Shown: piece after piece, positions 1 through 11,133 of the stretch
How the letters are laid out: every line of letters starts with the position of its first letter
Numbering within the stretch: position 1 is the stretch's first letter
NCBI GenBank assembly: GCA_905331475.1
Contig: CAJNYU010001005.1
Coordinates: 1-64,000, forward strand
DNA: 64,000 bases
Direction: 5' to 3'
From: Rotaria socialis
Lineage: Eukaryota; Rotifera; Eurotatoria; Philodinida; Philodinidae
Made by a program: the position numbers and the translations under genes
The notes under the pieces: model-generated
What the model saw: the letters and a program-made list of their open reading frames with translations, nothing else
What the model was told of the DNA's origin: nothing
Database searches by the model: none

Positions 1-180
1 AAAAAGGTTCTGTAAGAGATGGTTCTGCACTTGGGTAAAACGCAGAACCTTCAAAAGGTTCTGTCAAAATTTTTATCCTTTTTTTGAGACTTTGAACACA
101 TTTGGAGCATTTTGAAAATCTACAGAACCTTTTCGGAGGGTTCTGTAAACCTCCTTTATTTTTTTCAGAGTAATACCTTT
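1..180. repeat. Short inverted/direct repeats around the motif AAGGTTCTGT
   Basis: The left edge carries the motif AAGGTTCTGT or its reverse complement several times within 180 bases, including two small hairpins (CAGAACCTT paired with AAGGTTCTG near 43-63, and TACAGAACC paired with GGTTCTGTA near 120-148). No open frame of note runs through it. It looks like the end of a small repeat or transposon whose other end lies outside the window, but no target duplication can be seen. Confidence 0.4.
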
Positions 181-315
181 ACACTGGGTAACGACTTTTA
201 TAGCCGGAACTGAGATACATTTCGATCCTAATCAATCGAAGAACTCTTACCCATTTCTTCCAGTGAAGTGACCTTCGCGGGAATGACTTCATTGCTCTAA
301 CGATATAACTATATG

Positions 316-391
316 TTAAAAGTTGAGGAATTTGAGTTGTTTTGGTGTAATGATCATTACACCAAAACAACTCAAATTCCTCAACTTTTAA
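316..391. repeat. Perfect 76-bp palindrome
   Basis: Positions 316-353 are the exact reverse complement of 354-391: two 38-base arms with no spacer, centred on TGATCA at 351-356. Beyond the first mismatch at the outer edge the flanks stay weakly complementary (AT-rich). Such a palindrome could extrude as a cruciform or be the product of an inverted duplication. No coding role is apparent. Confidence 0.95.
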
Positions 392-399
392 TATATATA

Positions 400-1453
400 T
401 AAGGCCTTTTACAAAAATGAAAAGAGTGAATCGATAGTCGACGCACAGAACGAAACAAATTGTTTAGCGACACATTTAAATTTAGAGTGTAACCAGTATG
501 AGTCAGACCAATAGAATCCCACCACATATGCGCTGTCAAAACCAAAAGTTTTTATCGCGATTCACATTGAACTGATTTTATGGAATCACTAACACCAAAA
601 ATATAAAATCATAATTCTACCTGTGACCCAATAAACCCTGATTAGAATTGATAGAAATAGTAAACCTAATCATCGCTTCTGTCTCAATGATCTTCCTACT
701 CTAACTTCAACTATTCGATACATCACACAATTGTTTCTCAACTAATACAGGCAGTTACAGAGCCAACGCAGATTATTAGGAGAACCCGGGCAAGAAAAAC
801 TGGAATCTCATGATAACAGTAACCAACGTGAGTAGAACAACATTTCACAGTCTTTATTGACACAATCAAAAGAAAGAATGAGAAAAGGCAACTACATGTT
901 TTTCGACGTGAAAATATTGGATAAAAACAATCTTATCTAATAGAACAAAAAGGTGTGCAAGTGTTGTTTGGTCAACATTTTTGGTTTTGAAATACAAGAA
1001 AAACAGAATAGAAATCTAAAGTATTGTTTTTAACATGTTAAATAACTATATTTGTAGGATTAATACATTATGTCTAACAGAAATCTTTGAATATTGAGAT
1101 TTTGTACCTTTGACAATAGTGAAAATTTAGCTAATTCACATATTCAGTTGAATTTTATCGATAATGTTAAGGAAGACATAAATAGTATAAAAAAAAAGAA
1201 GTCATAGAAAGAGTAAAAAAAGGGGCAACAATGAAATGTGTTCGTTATCGATATGATCTCTAGAAATGTGAGATAAAGACAGTATGGACACCATTGTCTG
1301 CATGGTAGATATATCTTTAGAAATTTTTAATTAGAAAAAAAACATGATATCTGAGAACGTTTGTTTTTCTTCATGTCAATATATCATATTTACCCTAAAA
1401 AAAGACAACATAATGAGAAAATTATAACTTATTCTAGTTTTCTAGACACACCC
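400..1453. other. Intergenic, AT-rich, nothing recognised
   Basis: About 1 kb without a convincing open frame, RNA gene or repeat. The last few hundred bases should hold the promoter and 5' UTR of the downstream lactonase gene, but no clear core promoter motif could be singled out. Confidence 0.5.
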
Positions 1454-2630
1454 ATGAGTAATCAAACATTTCTGGTTGGTACTGGTGTTGAAAGTATTTA
1501 TGCATGTAATCTTACATCAAGTGGAGAATTAAAATTTATAAATGAAACTAAATGTGGAAAAGGTTCAACATGGCTTTTATCATGTAATGATTTACTTTAT
1601 GTAGTTAATGAACATACGGATAAAATACAAACATTTACAATCGACGATCGTATTCAAGGTAATTTAACATTAAAAAATACAATATCAGCAATGGGAAGTA
1701 CACCGTGCTCATTGGATATTGATCCAACAGGAAAATGGCTTGCAGTAGCTAAGTAACAATTCAAAAATAAATCAACATAGCATAAATGACATTGTACTGT
1801 TTTTTTATATTTTAGTTATGGATATGAAGGAACATCGAATTTTGTTCTTTTTCCATTTAATGATTCAAAGCTACCCGAAGAAAAAGATGCTCAAATAAAT
1901 GCAATCGATGGAAATGGTCCAAACGTTGATCGTCAAGAGCATTCTCATTGTCATCAAGTATTATTTCATCAAGGTTATTTATATATTGTGGATTTAGGCA
2001 CTGATACATTAAGTATGTATCGTTTCAATGATACAAATGGCGAAACTAGTCTAGTTGGCGATCGAATAAAAATCGAAGCTGGTGCTGGACCACGTCATTT
2101 GCTTTTTCATCCAAATAAATCATTAGTTTTCGTATGTAATGAATTAAATTCAACAACGAGTGTTTATCGAAAGAATAATTCATCCGATCAATTCGAATGT
2201 ATTCAAACAATAAAAACACGACGACCAGCCGATGAAAATGGTGTGCTATAGAAAAAGAAAAATAGATTAATAAAATTGAACTTTTTGTTTTGTTCTGTTT
2301 TTAGATGCAACGAAGGAAAATTATCCAGCTGAAATACAATTTACACCAGATGGAAAATGTTTACTTGTATCAAATCGTGGCGATGAAAATCTTGTTATAT
2401 TTAACATAAACGAGGACAACGAACAAATTTTAAGTATCAAAGAACATATTGATTGTCACGGTTCATTTACACGTTTTTTTACATTTGATCCAACTGGAAA
2501 GTTTCTTCTTATTGCTAATCAAAAATCAAACAGTTTAACATGTTTTTCATATGATAGTGAGAATATTACTTATAAATTTGTTTCACAATTGGAAAATATA
2601 CAAAGTCCTCAACATATGATTTTTCTGTAA
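1454..2630 (+). CDS. 6-phosphogluconolactonase, seven-bladed beta-propeller type
   Basis: Three exons (1454-1752, 1816-2240, 2305-2630) joined by short GT-AG introns give 349 residues. The product resembles the Pgl/YbhE beta-propeller lactonases, which hydrolyse 6-phosphogluconolactone to 6-phosphogluconate in the oxidative pentose phosphate pathway in the cytosol. The diagnostic block GAGPRHLLFHP lies just past mid-protein, and repeated propeller strands of the form SLDIDPTGKWLAVA, TPDGKCLLVSNRGD and DPTGKFLLIANQ recur. The start was chosen at the ATG opening MSNQTFLVGTG, because the frame upstream has only non-ATG starts and no family similarity. There is no signal peptide. This fold is common in bacteria and fungi, whereas animals normally use the unrelated NagB-like lactonase, so it is a candidate horizontally acquired gene that has since gained introns. 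Related muconate-cyclase-like propellers share the fold, so the substrate is inferred. Confidence 0.85.
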
Positions 2631-3018
2631 TAATAATTAGATTATTTTGTTTTTCAAAAAAAAATCCATTCCTAGATTTCTTTAATATTGATAGAATTAT
2701 CTTTTAATTTTATTCGAAATAAATTCCATCTAGTATAGCTATACACATATTTCAGTTCTAATAATGCAATAGATATTTGGGTTTCATAAATATAACTTTA
2801 ACATCATAGTATTTGCTTGTGCTGAAATATCCACAAAATATCAGACACTACCTTCATTTTAGCTTACTTGCTAAAAGAACTTTTTTAGAAAGTTCTGTCA
2901 GTTATAAACTGTAAATCTTTTACATGATTGCTTCAAGTTAAATTTTGATAAATTTTGTCATAACCTAGCGCTTTTTTCATGTTCACATCTATATTTGTTT
3001 TTGGAAATCTTATTCGAT
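2631..3018. other. Intergenic spacer
   Basis: Spacer of 388 bases between two genes on the same strand, AT-rich. It holds the 3' UTR of the lactonase (an AATAAA-like hexamer lies near 2719) and the promoter of the next gene. Nothing else was recognised. Confidence 0.5.
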
Positions 3019-4194
3019 ATGCCTAATCTAACATCGTATAGTGCTCCACCTATTCATTTAAATCGAGAACTTCCAAAAACTTATTGTGATTTAATTCGGC
3101 ATGAAATCGATTATAATGATTTTCTTCGTAAACGTATTGCAAACATTCAATCATCATTATCTCATACAAATAAGAAACCGTTAATTAAAACAGCTAATAA
3201 CCACCAACGCCGTGCATATTTCGATTACAATCAACGTTTATTTTACGTGTATAAACGTAATTTACAATTGTGTCAAAAGATTCTTCAAATTTCGACGAAA
3301 AATGGCAGACAACAAGGTGGAGTTGATTGTCATAATGAAAATTATAAAAAACAAACAAAAATTTCTCATTTTCGTCTACGACAAAAACACTGGAAAGATA
3401 CTGTTGAGAATGAAAATAAACAATTTATTCGTTCTCTAATGTAATAAAATTATCTAGATCTTCATCAATAATTTATCTCATTTTTTCGCTTGAAAGATAT
3501 CATCGAAATAAATATCAACCAATACACGATCGTCGTATAGCTTATCAAGCTTATCAGCAGCACTTAAAATTACTAAAAACAATGTCACATTATCCAAAAT
3601 ATAATATAACGAATCCTATCTATAAAAATTTACTTGATTATGATTATTTGCCTCAACATTTTTATTATAATTACAGTAAAGCTTACCATATAGATTCAAC
3701 TGTTTCATTACGAGTTCGATGTCAAACTTTGCCTTTTTCTTATAAACTGAATAAAAAACCGAAACCTAAAACAATTCAAACACATTTCAATAAATCAACT
3801 AGACGTGTAGAAGAAGTACAAACAAATAAATATGTAGAAAATATTTTACAACAAGCAATAAATAAAGCAATTTATATATGTAAGATGCAAATAGTTATTT
3901 TTTTGAAAAACAACAGTCTGATCTTTAGATAATCAACCTCTTCCATCTGTATCCAATTTTTATTTTGCAACTAGACAAAGTTTTAAAAAGCCGCCGAATA
4001 AGTACCAGGCACTCTTTCGATCATCTTCATGTCGTGAATTACTTGAACCTTGGTGCAATAAAAAACAACATAGAGAACCCTTAAGAACTAATTCTATTAA
4101 TGATAATATGATCAATGAAAAACATTGTATTTTTGATTCGTATAATAACATTCAAATAACCGAAACAGATGAAAGTAGATCAACATCTCACTAG
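3019..4194 (+). CDS. Basic protein with a probable CFAP97/hemingway-type domain
   Basis: Three exons (3019-3440, 3497-3879, 3929-4194) give 356 residues. Introns are 56 and 49 nt with GT-AG ends, and the frame is continuous across both. The start is the first ATG in frame (MPNLTSYSAPP). Residues roughly 55-115 show a helix with regularly spaced Tyr/Arg/Asn/Leu ending in GGVDCHNENYKK. This resembles the CFAP97 domain of ciliary proteins, where a long amphipathic helix ends in a VDN-x-N-x-Y-like motif. The rest is rich in Lys, Tyr and His, with no signal peptide or membrane segment. If the assignment is right the protein probably acts in cilia or the axoneme, which suits a ciliated animal. The domain call rests on pattern only and could be chance. 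Confidence 0.6.
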
Positions 4195-4708
4195 GTGGTC
4201 TCTATCAGAACATAGTACATGAATAATCTGCCATAGTATAGTAATGTTTCTAGCAACTCTATTATTTTTGCATGCATTTGTTATATAAAATTTTATTGAA
4301 AGTTTATTCTTGGAAATGTCAATTTAACTTTTCATAGAAAAGAAGTACTCTATACGTATCTAGACCTACGGGATTCACAAAGTTATCGACAAAATTTTTC
4401 ATAATTTTATTCTACAGAGCATTCAACTGAATTGATCGGATTGAATTCATCCGCATTCTTTGAAAACACAAAAATTTATTTCAGAGAAAACAATGGTTGC
4501 GTATCAGAGTATTCAATTGCACTAAAGTAACCTAGCGCCGATCAATGAACAGGAGAAAAAATGTAATATTCAAGCGCTCTTAAAGGAAATAGCACTTCGT
4601 AAATATTATTTTTCTAAGATTAGAGAACCAGGAGTGAGCTCGGCTAACGTCATTCAGTTGATTTCCATTAGCTGAATTGATCAAAACAAAAACAAAATAA
4701 CACTTTCT
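4195..4708. other. Intergenic spacer
   Basis: Spacer of 514 bases, AT-rich, with no open frame, RNA gene or repeat recognised. It should include the 3' UTR of the CFAP97-like gene and the promoter of the membrane-protein gene. Confidence 0.5.
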
Positions 4709-7029
4709 ATGGTAATGTTCAAGCTTATCAACATTTTCCTATGTATACATTTGGCATGTACAAGTCATTTTCAAGGTGGAACAATTACATATAAAATAAT
4801 GAATACTTATGGATCTACAATATCCATCATGATAACACAAACATATATATACAGATGGCCGTTGATTTATTGTGATAATTCTTATATATTATCACAAAGT
4901 TCACCTAATATGAGTGCTTTTCCTGAATATAATTATAAACTCAATTGTATTTCAAATTGTACAACAACTGGTGGCTATGTACCAGTACCAATTAGACCCT
5001 ACTGTATAGATTATTCAGCGCCGATGTCTATTAGTACTACACAAAGAACTGATATAGTTAATATTACAAGTGGAGCTTATTTTACAGTCGCTTTTCAATC
5101 GTATGTCACTAGTAGTTTGAAATTTTTAGAATCCTTTTTTTCTTGTTAAAATTTTCTTCAGATCAGCTTGGCGAACATTAAGTTTACCAAACGGTAGTCC
5201 AACAAGTAAAGGTTGGAGTATTTCATGTATAATTGATCTACGAATAAGATCTGATACAGGCACACTAAATACACCTCCTGTTGCGAATATGATTTCACCC
5301 ACTGATATTCCTGTTGGAGTTCAACAATCATTGATTATTCCGACAATTGATAGTGATAATGATATAGTCCGATGTCGTTTTGCTAATACGACTACTGAAT
5401 GTGCAGATGTATGTCCACCAAGTTCTCTACCAAATAATACAATACTCATATCTTCAAATTGCACATTGCTTATCACTGGTGCCGAAGTGAATAATTGGTA
5501 TGCTGTAGCTATTCAGGTTTGTTATTAAGAGTGTACATGATCTCTATAAAAAAAAAAGAAGCAAATAAGAGCCATCAAACAAACTTTTCTGTATTGTTAA
5601 ATTTAGATTGAAGATTTTGCTTCGGAAAATTCGACAACTCCATTAAGTTCTGTACCGATTCAAATTCTCGTTAATGTATATGCTTCACCTAACTGTACCA
5701 TAGCTCCTCGTCTTTATGGTTCTACTAATCAAACAGGTACATGTCAAAGTTTACAAGTTGGGCAACCGCATGTGATCATGCTCTATGCTGAGAATTATTG
5801 CTCAAATTATAGTGTTACAATAGAAGATATTGCTACGCTATCATTTCCTATTGTTATTAAAAGTAATCTCACTCGAAATACAAGTACATTATATTCTGTT
5901 GGTTTAACATGGACACCAACTACAAATCAAATCGGTTCACAAATACTTTGTGCCGTTGCAATTGATAGGTAAGCATATCTATTACAAAATATAATAATTA
6001 TAATTTAACAGTTAATTATCTGTTTCAATCTAGTCAACATGTTCAATCAAATCAATATTGTGTAGCATTTGCAGTGAGTCAAACTGGTAGTGCAGCATGT
6101 CCTGGAGAAGTATTAGAAACTACGTAAGGAGAATTAATGAACTTTTTTATATTGTCCATTTTTTGCAAATGAATATCAATATCAAAGATGACAGATTTTG
6201 ACAAAGAATAAGTAGAATCATATATGAGATACTTCTAGAAGACTTCAGATATTAGTAATGATATTTATGAAGTACAATATCCTTTTATTACTATTTTCTC
6301 TCTCACTCAATAGAACGTCATCAATAATCACTCGGGAGATATTTTATGAGTCTTCACCACCTATTGATAATCTCACAGCATATATCAGTCTGGCACAAAG
6401 CTCTAAAGATGTTACATCATCGATAACCGGTACGACGACCATCAGTACAACAACTGGTAAGTTAAAAATAATGAAATATTTTGTTTTCCTTTGGCATCTC
6501 ACTTAAGATTCATCATCGAGTACATCCTTGTGGCTACTATCTGTAATTGTTGGTGTTGCTGCTCTTTTAACACTGCTATGCTGTTTATTATGTCTATTCC
6601 CTAAGTAAACTGTAAAATAAACTATATTTCAATTTATTTTATTCTTTTTACAGTGGTCTTGAATCATTGTATAGAAAACGTCGAGGTGAAGTGTCATCAG
6701 AACAACGGCCTAATACCGATCGAACTGGTCAGCTACCAAGAATGTATATGCTTCCAAGAAGATTCAATCATGATTTGGATAATATCAGTCGAAGTGCTAG
6801 CAGTTTAGAAAGTTCAACAAGTGCAACTGAATCTGATGCACGTTTAGATTTATTTTCAACAACATCTCGTGACCGAATGAATAGAAAAGAAAATAACGAT
6901 AGATGGGCAAATCCACCACCAAGATACTATCAAGTAGAAATAACACGTGCTGAATATTCAGCTAAAGATAACTCTGTTAGATTTCAAAAAAACCTTGTAC
7001 AAATATGTTCATCATTTGATGAAAATTAA
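4709..7029 (+). CDS. Type I membrane protein with Cys/Asn-rich ectodomain, function unknown
   Basis: Seven exons (4709-5100, 5162-5516, 5607-5968, 6034-6123, 6314-6456, 6508-6604, 6654-7029) sum to 1815 nt, 604 residues, with frame kept at every junction. A signal peptide is visible (residues 1 to about 21, hydrophobic, ending near CTSHFQGG). The ectodomain of about 430 residues has many Cys and N-glycosylation sequons and opens with SHFQGGTITY, a pattern seen at the start of some large animal surface proteins. A Ser/Thr-rich stalk (SSITGTTTISTTTG) precedes one membrane helix encoded by exon 6 (WLLSVIVGVAALLTLLCC, about residues 457-478). After it comes a basic stop-transfer (YRKRRGE) and a Ser/Arg-rich cytosolic tail of about 130 residues. 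An adhesion or receptor role is plausible but not shown. A second ATG two codons downstream (MFKL) could also be the start. Confidence 0.8.
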
Positions 7030-7569
7030 TTTTTTGCAATTGGTATTCTTGACTATTCTATTGAAATTCCAATGAATTAGTAATCTCTTAAGAATCTAAC
7101 GCTACAATTTATTGAGAATAAACAGAACACTGATTACAAAATAGTTATTGTTAAAGATGTAAAATGTAAACTTTTCTTTACCTTCAACCTATTTTATTCT
7201 GCAGGGCAGAGGAAGATGAGGATTACTTTGCACATCTTCAATTATTGCATCAATTAGTACAATAATGATGTCAAATCATCTATCAATAATAGTCATTCTC
7301 TATCAATCGAGATATTTAGATGATAAAAATAATTTTTATTTTCGATGAACTTCTGCGATAGACATAAATATCGATTTTTGGATCATAATCAATACGTATG
7401 TTTGCATATGGTTCTCTTCGCTTTTATTCAGTATGATCGATTTCTCTTCTGTACCATCACCATCTGTCGTCAATATATTACTATTCGTTCTTAAACAGTC
7501 ACGATTGGTTATCCTGCATGGTCGTCAGTATAGTTCATTGATATTGTTTCATAGAAAATAAAATAAAAT
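7030..7569. other. Intergenic spacer with one exon-like segment
   Basis: This is the 3' UTR of the membrane-protein gene and the promoter region of the PRELI gene. Within it, 7205-7264 follows a polypyrimidine tract ending in CAG and reads as an acidic peptide (AEEDEDYFAHLQLL and so on) to a stop. It could be an alternative last exon, but no matching donor that avoids the stop at 7027 was found. Nothing else was recognised. Confidence 0.4.
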
Positions 7570-8310
7570 ATGGTCAAGACATATATTGGCCAATGGTTAT
7601 ATACATTTCCTTGGTCTCAGGTCATTTCTGGTTTTTGGCAAAAATATCCTAATCCATACTCGTAGGATTTTTCTTATTTTCAATATTTACAGTTCATTTT
7701 TGTTGTTGTTGAATGTAAGAGGTCATATTTTATCAGAAGATGTGTATTATCGAACGGTCACCGATGATCAAACTCTTATAACAAAACGTTTGTTAACTAA
7801 AACAAGTAAAATTCCACGATGGGGTGAACGTATCTTTTCACGAGGTTCAGCGTCAACCATTGCATTCATTATCGAAGAATCTATATGTGATTTGAAACAG
7901 AAAACATTTACAACCATATCAAAGAATATTAATCTAACATCTTTAATGGTAAAAAAAAGAACTAATTGGATATTACTTCTTATTTCTTTATTTCATAGAC
8001 TGTCGATGAAACATGTATTTATCGTCCAGATCAAAATGATGAATCAAGAACAATTTGTGAAAAGAAAGTTCTAGCAACATCAATATTGTTCGGTTTTAAA
8101 ACAACGTTAGAAACATTCGCAATAAAACGTTATAAAAAAAATCAAGAATTAGCTAGTCTTGGTTTAGAATTTACACTTCATAAATTATTTCTTCCCCACT
8201 TACCATTACCACCGGTTATTGGTATAAAAAAGCTAGATACTCGATCATTTTCAAGTAAATTAAGTGATAAAGCAAAGCAATTCTTAAAATCATCATCTCC
8301 TAGTGATTGA
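7570..8310 (+). CDS. PRELI/MSF1 domain protein (PRELID1/Ups1-like phospholipid carrier)
   Basis: Three exons (7570-7661, 7720-7948, 7999-8310) give 210 residues. The reading MVKTYIGQWLYTFPWSQV then GFWQKYPNPYS, HILSEDVYYR and RRLLTK-like KRLLTKTSKIPRWGER follows the PRELI family from its first strand to the conserved P-R-W block. These proteins sit in the mitochondrial intermembrane space with TRIAP1/Mdm35 and move phosphatidic acid or phosphatidylserine between membranes. The N-terminus was placed at the ATG of MVKTYIG, because the PRELI domain begins there. A longer open frame nearby (opening MANGYIHF) is out of frame with the domain at its start and only reads through the first intron. The C-terminal part is less conserved, with a Lys/Ser-rich tail. 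Which PRELID paralogue it matches cannot be settled by eye, although the first two-thirds look closest to PRELID1. Confidence 0.85.
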
Positions 8311-8447
8311 GATAAATAGTGATCTTATGTTTTTACACATCAATTACGACATTCCTTCATATTAAAAATATTCTTTTGAGAATTTCCAATTTTTATATAG
8401 TATATAATAACGATTGCTAATCTTACCTTTTTGTATTTGTAGATAAA

Positions 8448-9950
8448 ATGCCTGAGCTTCCTGGTGAGAATAAAAAATAGAAGGAAATTTTTGAATTTTT
8501 CATTTCATCTTTATTCTTTTTGCAGAAGTCGAATATGCTCGAAAATTATTAAGTCGTTTTTTAAATCATACACATATTACTAAAGTTTCCTATCCGGATG
8601 CAGATAGTCTAGCAAGACGTTTTATGAATTGTACACCGACAACATTTGCTAATAGTTTAGTCAATCGAAAAATAATTGATATTAAACGACATGGAAAATA
8701 TTTATGGTTTGAAATGGCTGATCAACAACCCTTAACGCCCATATTTCATTTTGGAATGTCAGGAGGTTTCCGTATAAAATCAGCACCTGATGTTACCTAT
8801 GCGAAAGAAATCAAACTTGTTAAAATGAAAGCAAAAAATGAAGTTGATGGACAATGTGAATCTTTTGTTTATGGTAATGACAACTAAAATGTTTCCATAG
8901 GGTGGCGAGAAATCTTAACTAGAATTTATAAGGCGCTTTGTTTGTGGGACTTGTATGTATATTCCAAGAGAATAGTAGATGTAAATTCTAATTCCAGGTT
9001 ACTTCAGTTTGCCCCTCTTCGTTAGTCTTAGTTAATAAATATTACAATCATTTTTTAGACATTATATTGTTCGAGTATTTTTAATAGTAACATTTTCTTT
9101 TGGATTTTGTGCACAATAAAAATTCAATTTCAAGATATCAACGATGATAAGTAATAATGTATCATTTTACCATAAGTAATCGATGTGCCTTTTTTCTCAG
9201 TTCATAGAAATATAAACGAGTAGCTTGAGATCTGCTGTAGATATCCCCTTTTAATCATTTTACATAGATGAACAACTTGATGCTGATTTATCATGGCCAC
9301 CGCGTTTTACACGTATTCGATTTACAACCGCAACTGGCCATGATGTATGTTATACAGATCTTCGTAAATTCGGACGTTTTCATCTTGTTGACTCAATTAC
9401 ACCGCTTTCTTGTCTTCCATTATCAAAACTCGGATTTGATCCTTATCTTGACATGCCAAAATTAGAAAAATTTATCGATTTAGCCCAATCCTATCGGCCA
9501 GCATCTATTGAACTTAAAGCACTTTTACTCGATCAAAGTTTTTGTGCTGGTATTGGTAATTGGATAGCCGATGAAATACTCTATCAATCAAGTTTTCATC
9601 CACGAAAACGTTTAAATACATTGAATGATGAACAATTCAAACTTTTACATAAAAATATTGATTATGTGATAAGAACAGCTGTTGATGCTGGTAGTAATGA
9701 ACGATTTCCTCGTGAATGGCTTTTTCATTATCGATGGACAAATAAACGTGAAACAGAAGATTACTATAAATTAGCAATAAAATTTGATACTGTCGGTGGA
9801 CGAACATCAGCTTATGTGCCACAGCGACAAAAATTATCGAATGTTGAACAACAACAAGTTGAAGTCAAACTTGCTGCAAAAGAACTTAAACGAAAAAGCA
9901 AAGAGAAAACAGAAGAAGAAGATGGTGTTGATGAAGAGAATAGTAAATGA
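8448..9950 (+). CDS. Formamidopyrimidine-DNA glycosylase (MutM/Fpg), plant/fungal-like, no zinc finger
   Basis: Three exons (8448-8463, 8526-8873, 9268-9950) give 348 residues. The N-terminus MPELPEVEYARK has the catalytic Pro2 and Glu3 of Fpg/Nei glycosylases, which excise oxidised purines and cut the abasic site. The conserved HFGMSGGF strand, the DLRKFGRFHLV segment and the H2TH helices (LLLDQSFCAGIGNWIADEIL) are all present. In place of the zinc finger is GGRTSAYVPQRQK, typical of plant and fungal FPG proteins, followed by a charged Lys/Glu tail that suggests nuclear targeting. Animals normally have only NEIL-type relatives, so horizontal acquisition is likely. The first exon is only 16 nt, and the second intron (394 nt) is long for this locus. 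The stop at 9948-9950 overlaps an ATG at 9947 that opens another coding-like segment (separate entry). Confidence 0.9.
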
Positions 9951-10231
9951 GAATTTTTAAGAATTCATCTACTATTGAATATGATGTTCTTTTAGAAAAA
10001 ATAATTAATTCAGCTGATATAAAAGTTTCAAAGAAAAAAATAAGCATTAAAAAAATGATTGCAACAGGTAAATTTATTTATATTTTGTCTACCGAAATTT
10101 CAATTTCTCTATATTTAGATTCGGAAGTAAATGAACCACTAGTCAAACGAAAAGTACCTATAGCTCCAAGTATCATATCGAATCGACCACAACGCACATG
10201 TAACCAGAAAACAATCAACTATCAGGATTGA
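9947..10231 (+). CDS. Coding-like segment downstream of Fpg in a shifted frame
   Basis: The frame opens at ATG 9947, overlapping the Fpg stop as ATGA, and reads through two exons (9947-10067 and 10119-10231, intron 10068-10118 with GT-AG ends). It gives about 77 residues: Lys-rich, with SADIKVSKKKISIKK, then NRPQRTCNQKT. A normal intron inside it and a Lys/Arg-rich composition matching the Fpg tail argue that this is the true C-terminal end of Fpg. The two frames differ by one base, so an insertion of one base before 9947 would join them. It may be a sequencing error, a real frameshift allele, or a reinitiated small reading frame. A 19-nt mini-intron at 9943-9961 was tested and does not restore frame. 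Confidence 0.45.
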   Translation: MRIFKNSSTIEYDVLLEKIINSADIKVSKKKISIKKMIATGKFIYILSTEISISLYLDSEVNEPLVKRKVPIAPSIISNRPQRTCNQKTINYQD

Positions 10232-10991
10232 TACATTTATTTATTGAGTTTTAATTCCTTTGATCTATTTTGTTGTTATTATTGTTTCAATTTTGCGATA
10301 CATATATTTTTTGACTATTCTTGACGTTGACGAAAAATTCTAAATGATAAGTAAAGAAAAATAGTAGCTATCTCATTGATAACATCAATATCGACTATGA
10401 ATAAGTTTAAGTGAAACATGACAATCAACAAATTTTATATTTTCTTACAATGAAAATCCTTTTTCTGTTGAGACAACGCCATAGGTCATATTTTATTTAA
10501 TAGAGCATGCATGCCATAAATTATTATGAAATCTGAATGACTCGATTATTTTTTATGCATTAGATAAGTTATTGGTGTCGAGCTGCACTTTTATTCCTAA
10601 ATCACATGCATTCGTCAGTGATGATTGTTTGATAAATATAACTAACGTGAAGTAAGTGTACGAAGTGATTTCCCTTTCTAAACTACGGTTAACCAAGCAT
10701 GTAACACAACAAGGTAAAAATTTAAAGTATCGCAAGTGAGAATACAGGTTAGAACGTCCTTGAAAAAATGGCCTTCACGAAAGATGTCCTTGGGAAATGA
10801 TCCTTTGTATGAAAATGTCCTTTGCCGTTAGAGATACACCAAATTCTATTCAAACCAATTTCGATCAACTCTAAAAATTGAAATTGGTGTATCTTATCCC
10901 TATTCATCGTGAAGGGTGACTATGGGGTGTAGTTGTAGGTCTGGTATTGCTATATTCTTGTTCAAAGCTACACCCACACTCACACCGGTCT

Positions 10992-11133
10992 CGGAAATCT
11001 TAGATCGGCACGTACCATAATATTCGTGAAAGATCTTAATGTTGCATAAGATTTTTTAAAATCGTATAGTTATATCTTACAATAAAGCAAGATCATTCAA
11101 GAATGTGATGGTACGAACTGATGAAAGATTCCG
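10992..11133. repeat. Imperfect inverted repeat, MITE-like
   Basis: About 33 bases at 10992-11025 (CGGAAATCTTAGATC...) are imperfectly reverse complementary to 11101-11133 (...ATGAAAGATTCCG), with a loop of about 75 bases. The arms share ATGGTACG and the GGAA(A)TCTT ends. It resembles the subterminal part of a small non-autonomous element, but outer ends and a target duplication could not be fixed. Confidence 0.5.

Noticed and set aside
1361..1453. N-terminal extension of the lactonase
   Set aside because: The upstream codons have no ATG that suits and no similarity to the family; the domain starts at the ATG at 1454.
9943..9961. A 19-nt mini-intron that might join Fpg to its downstream segment
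   Set aside because: It has GT-AG ends but its removal puts the downstream sequence into a frame that stops within five codons.
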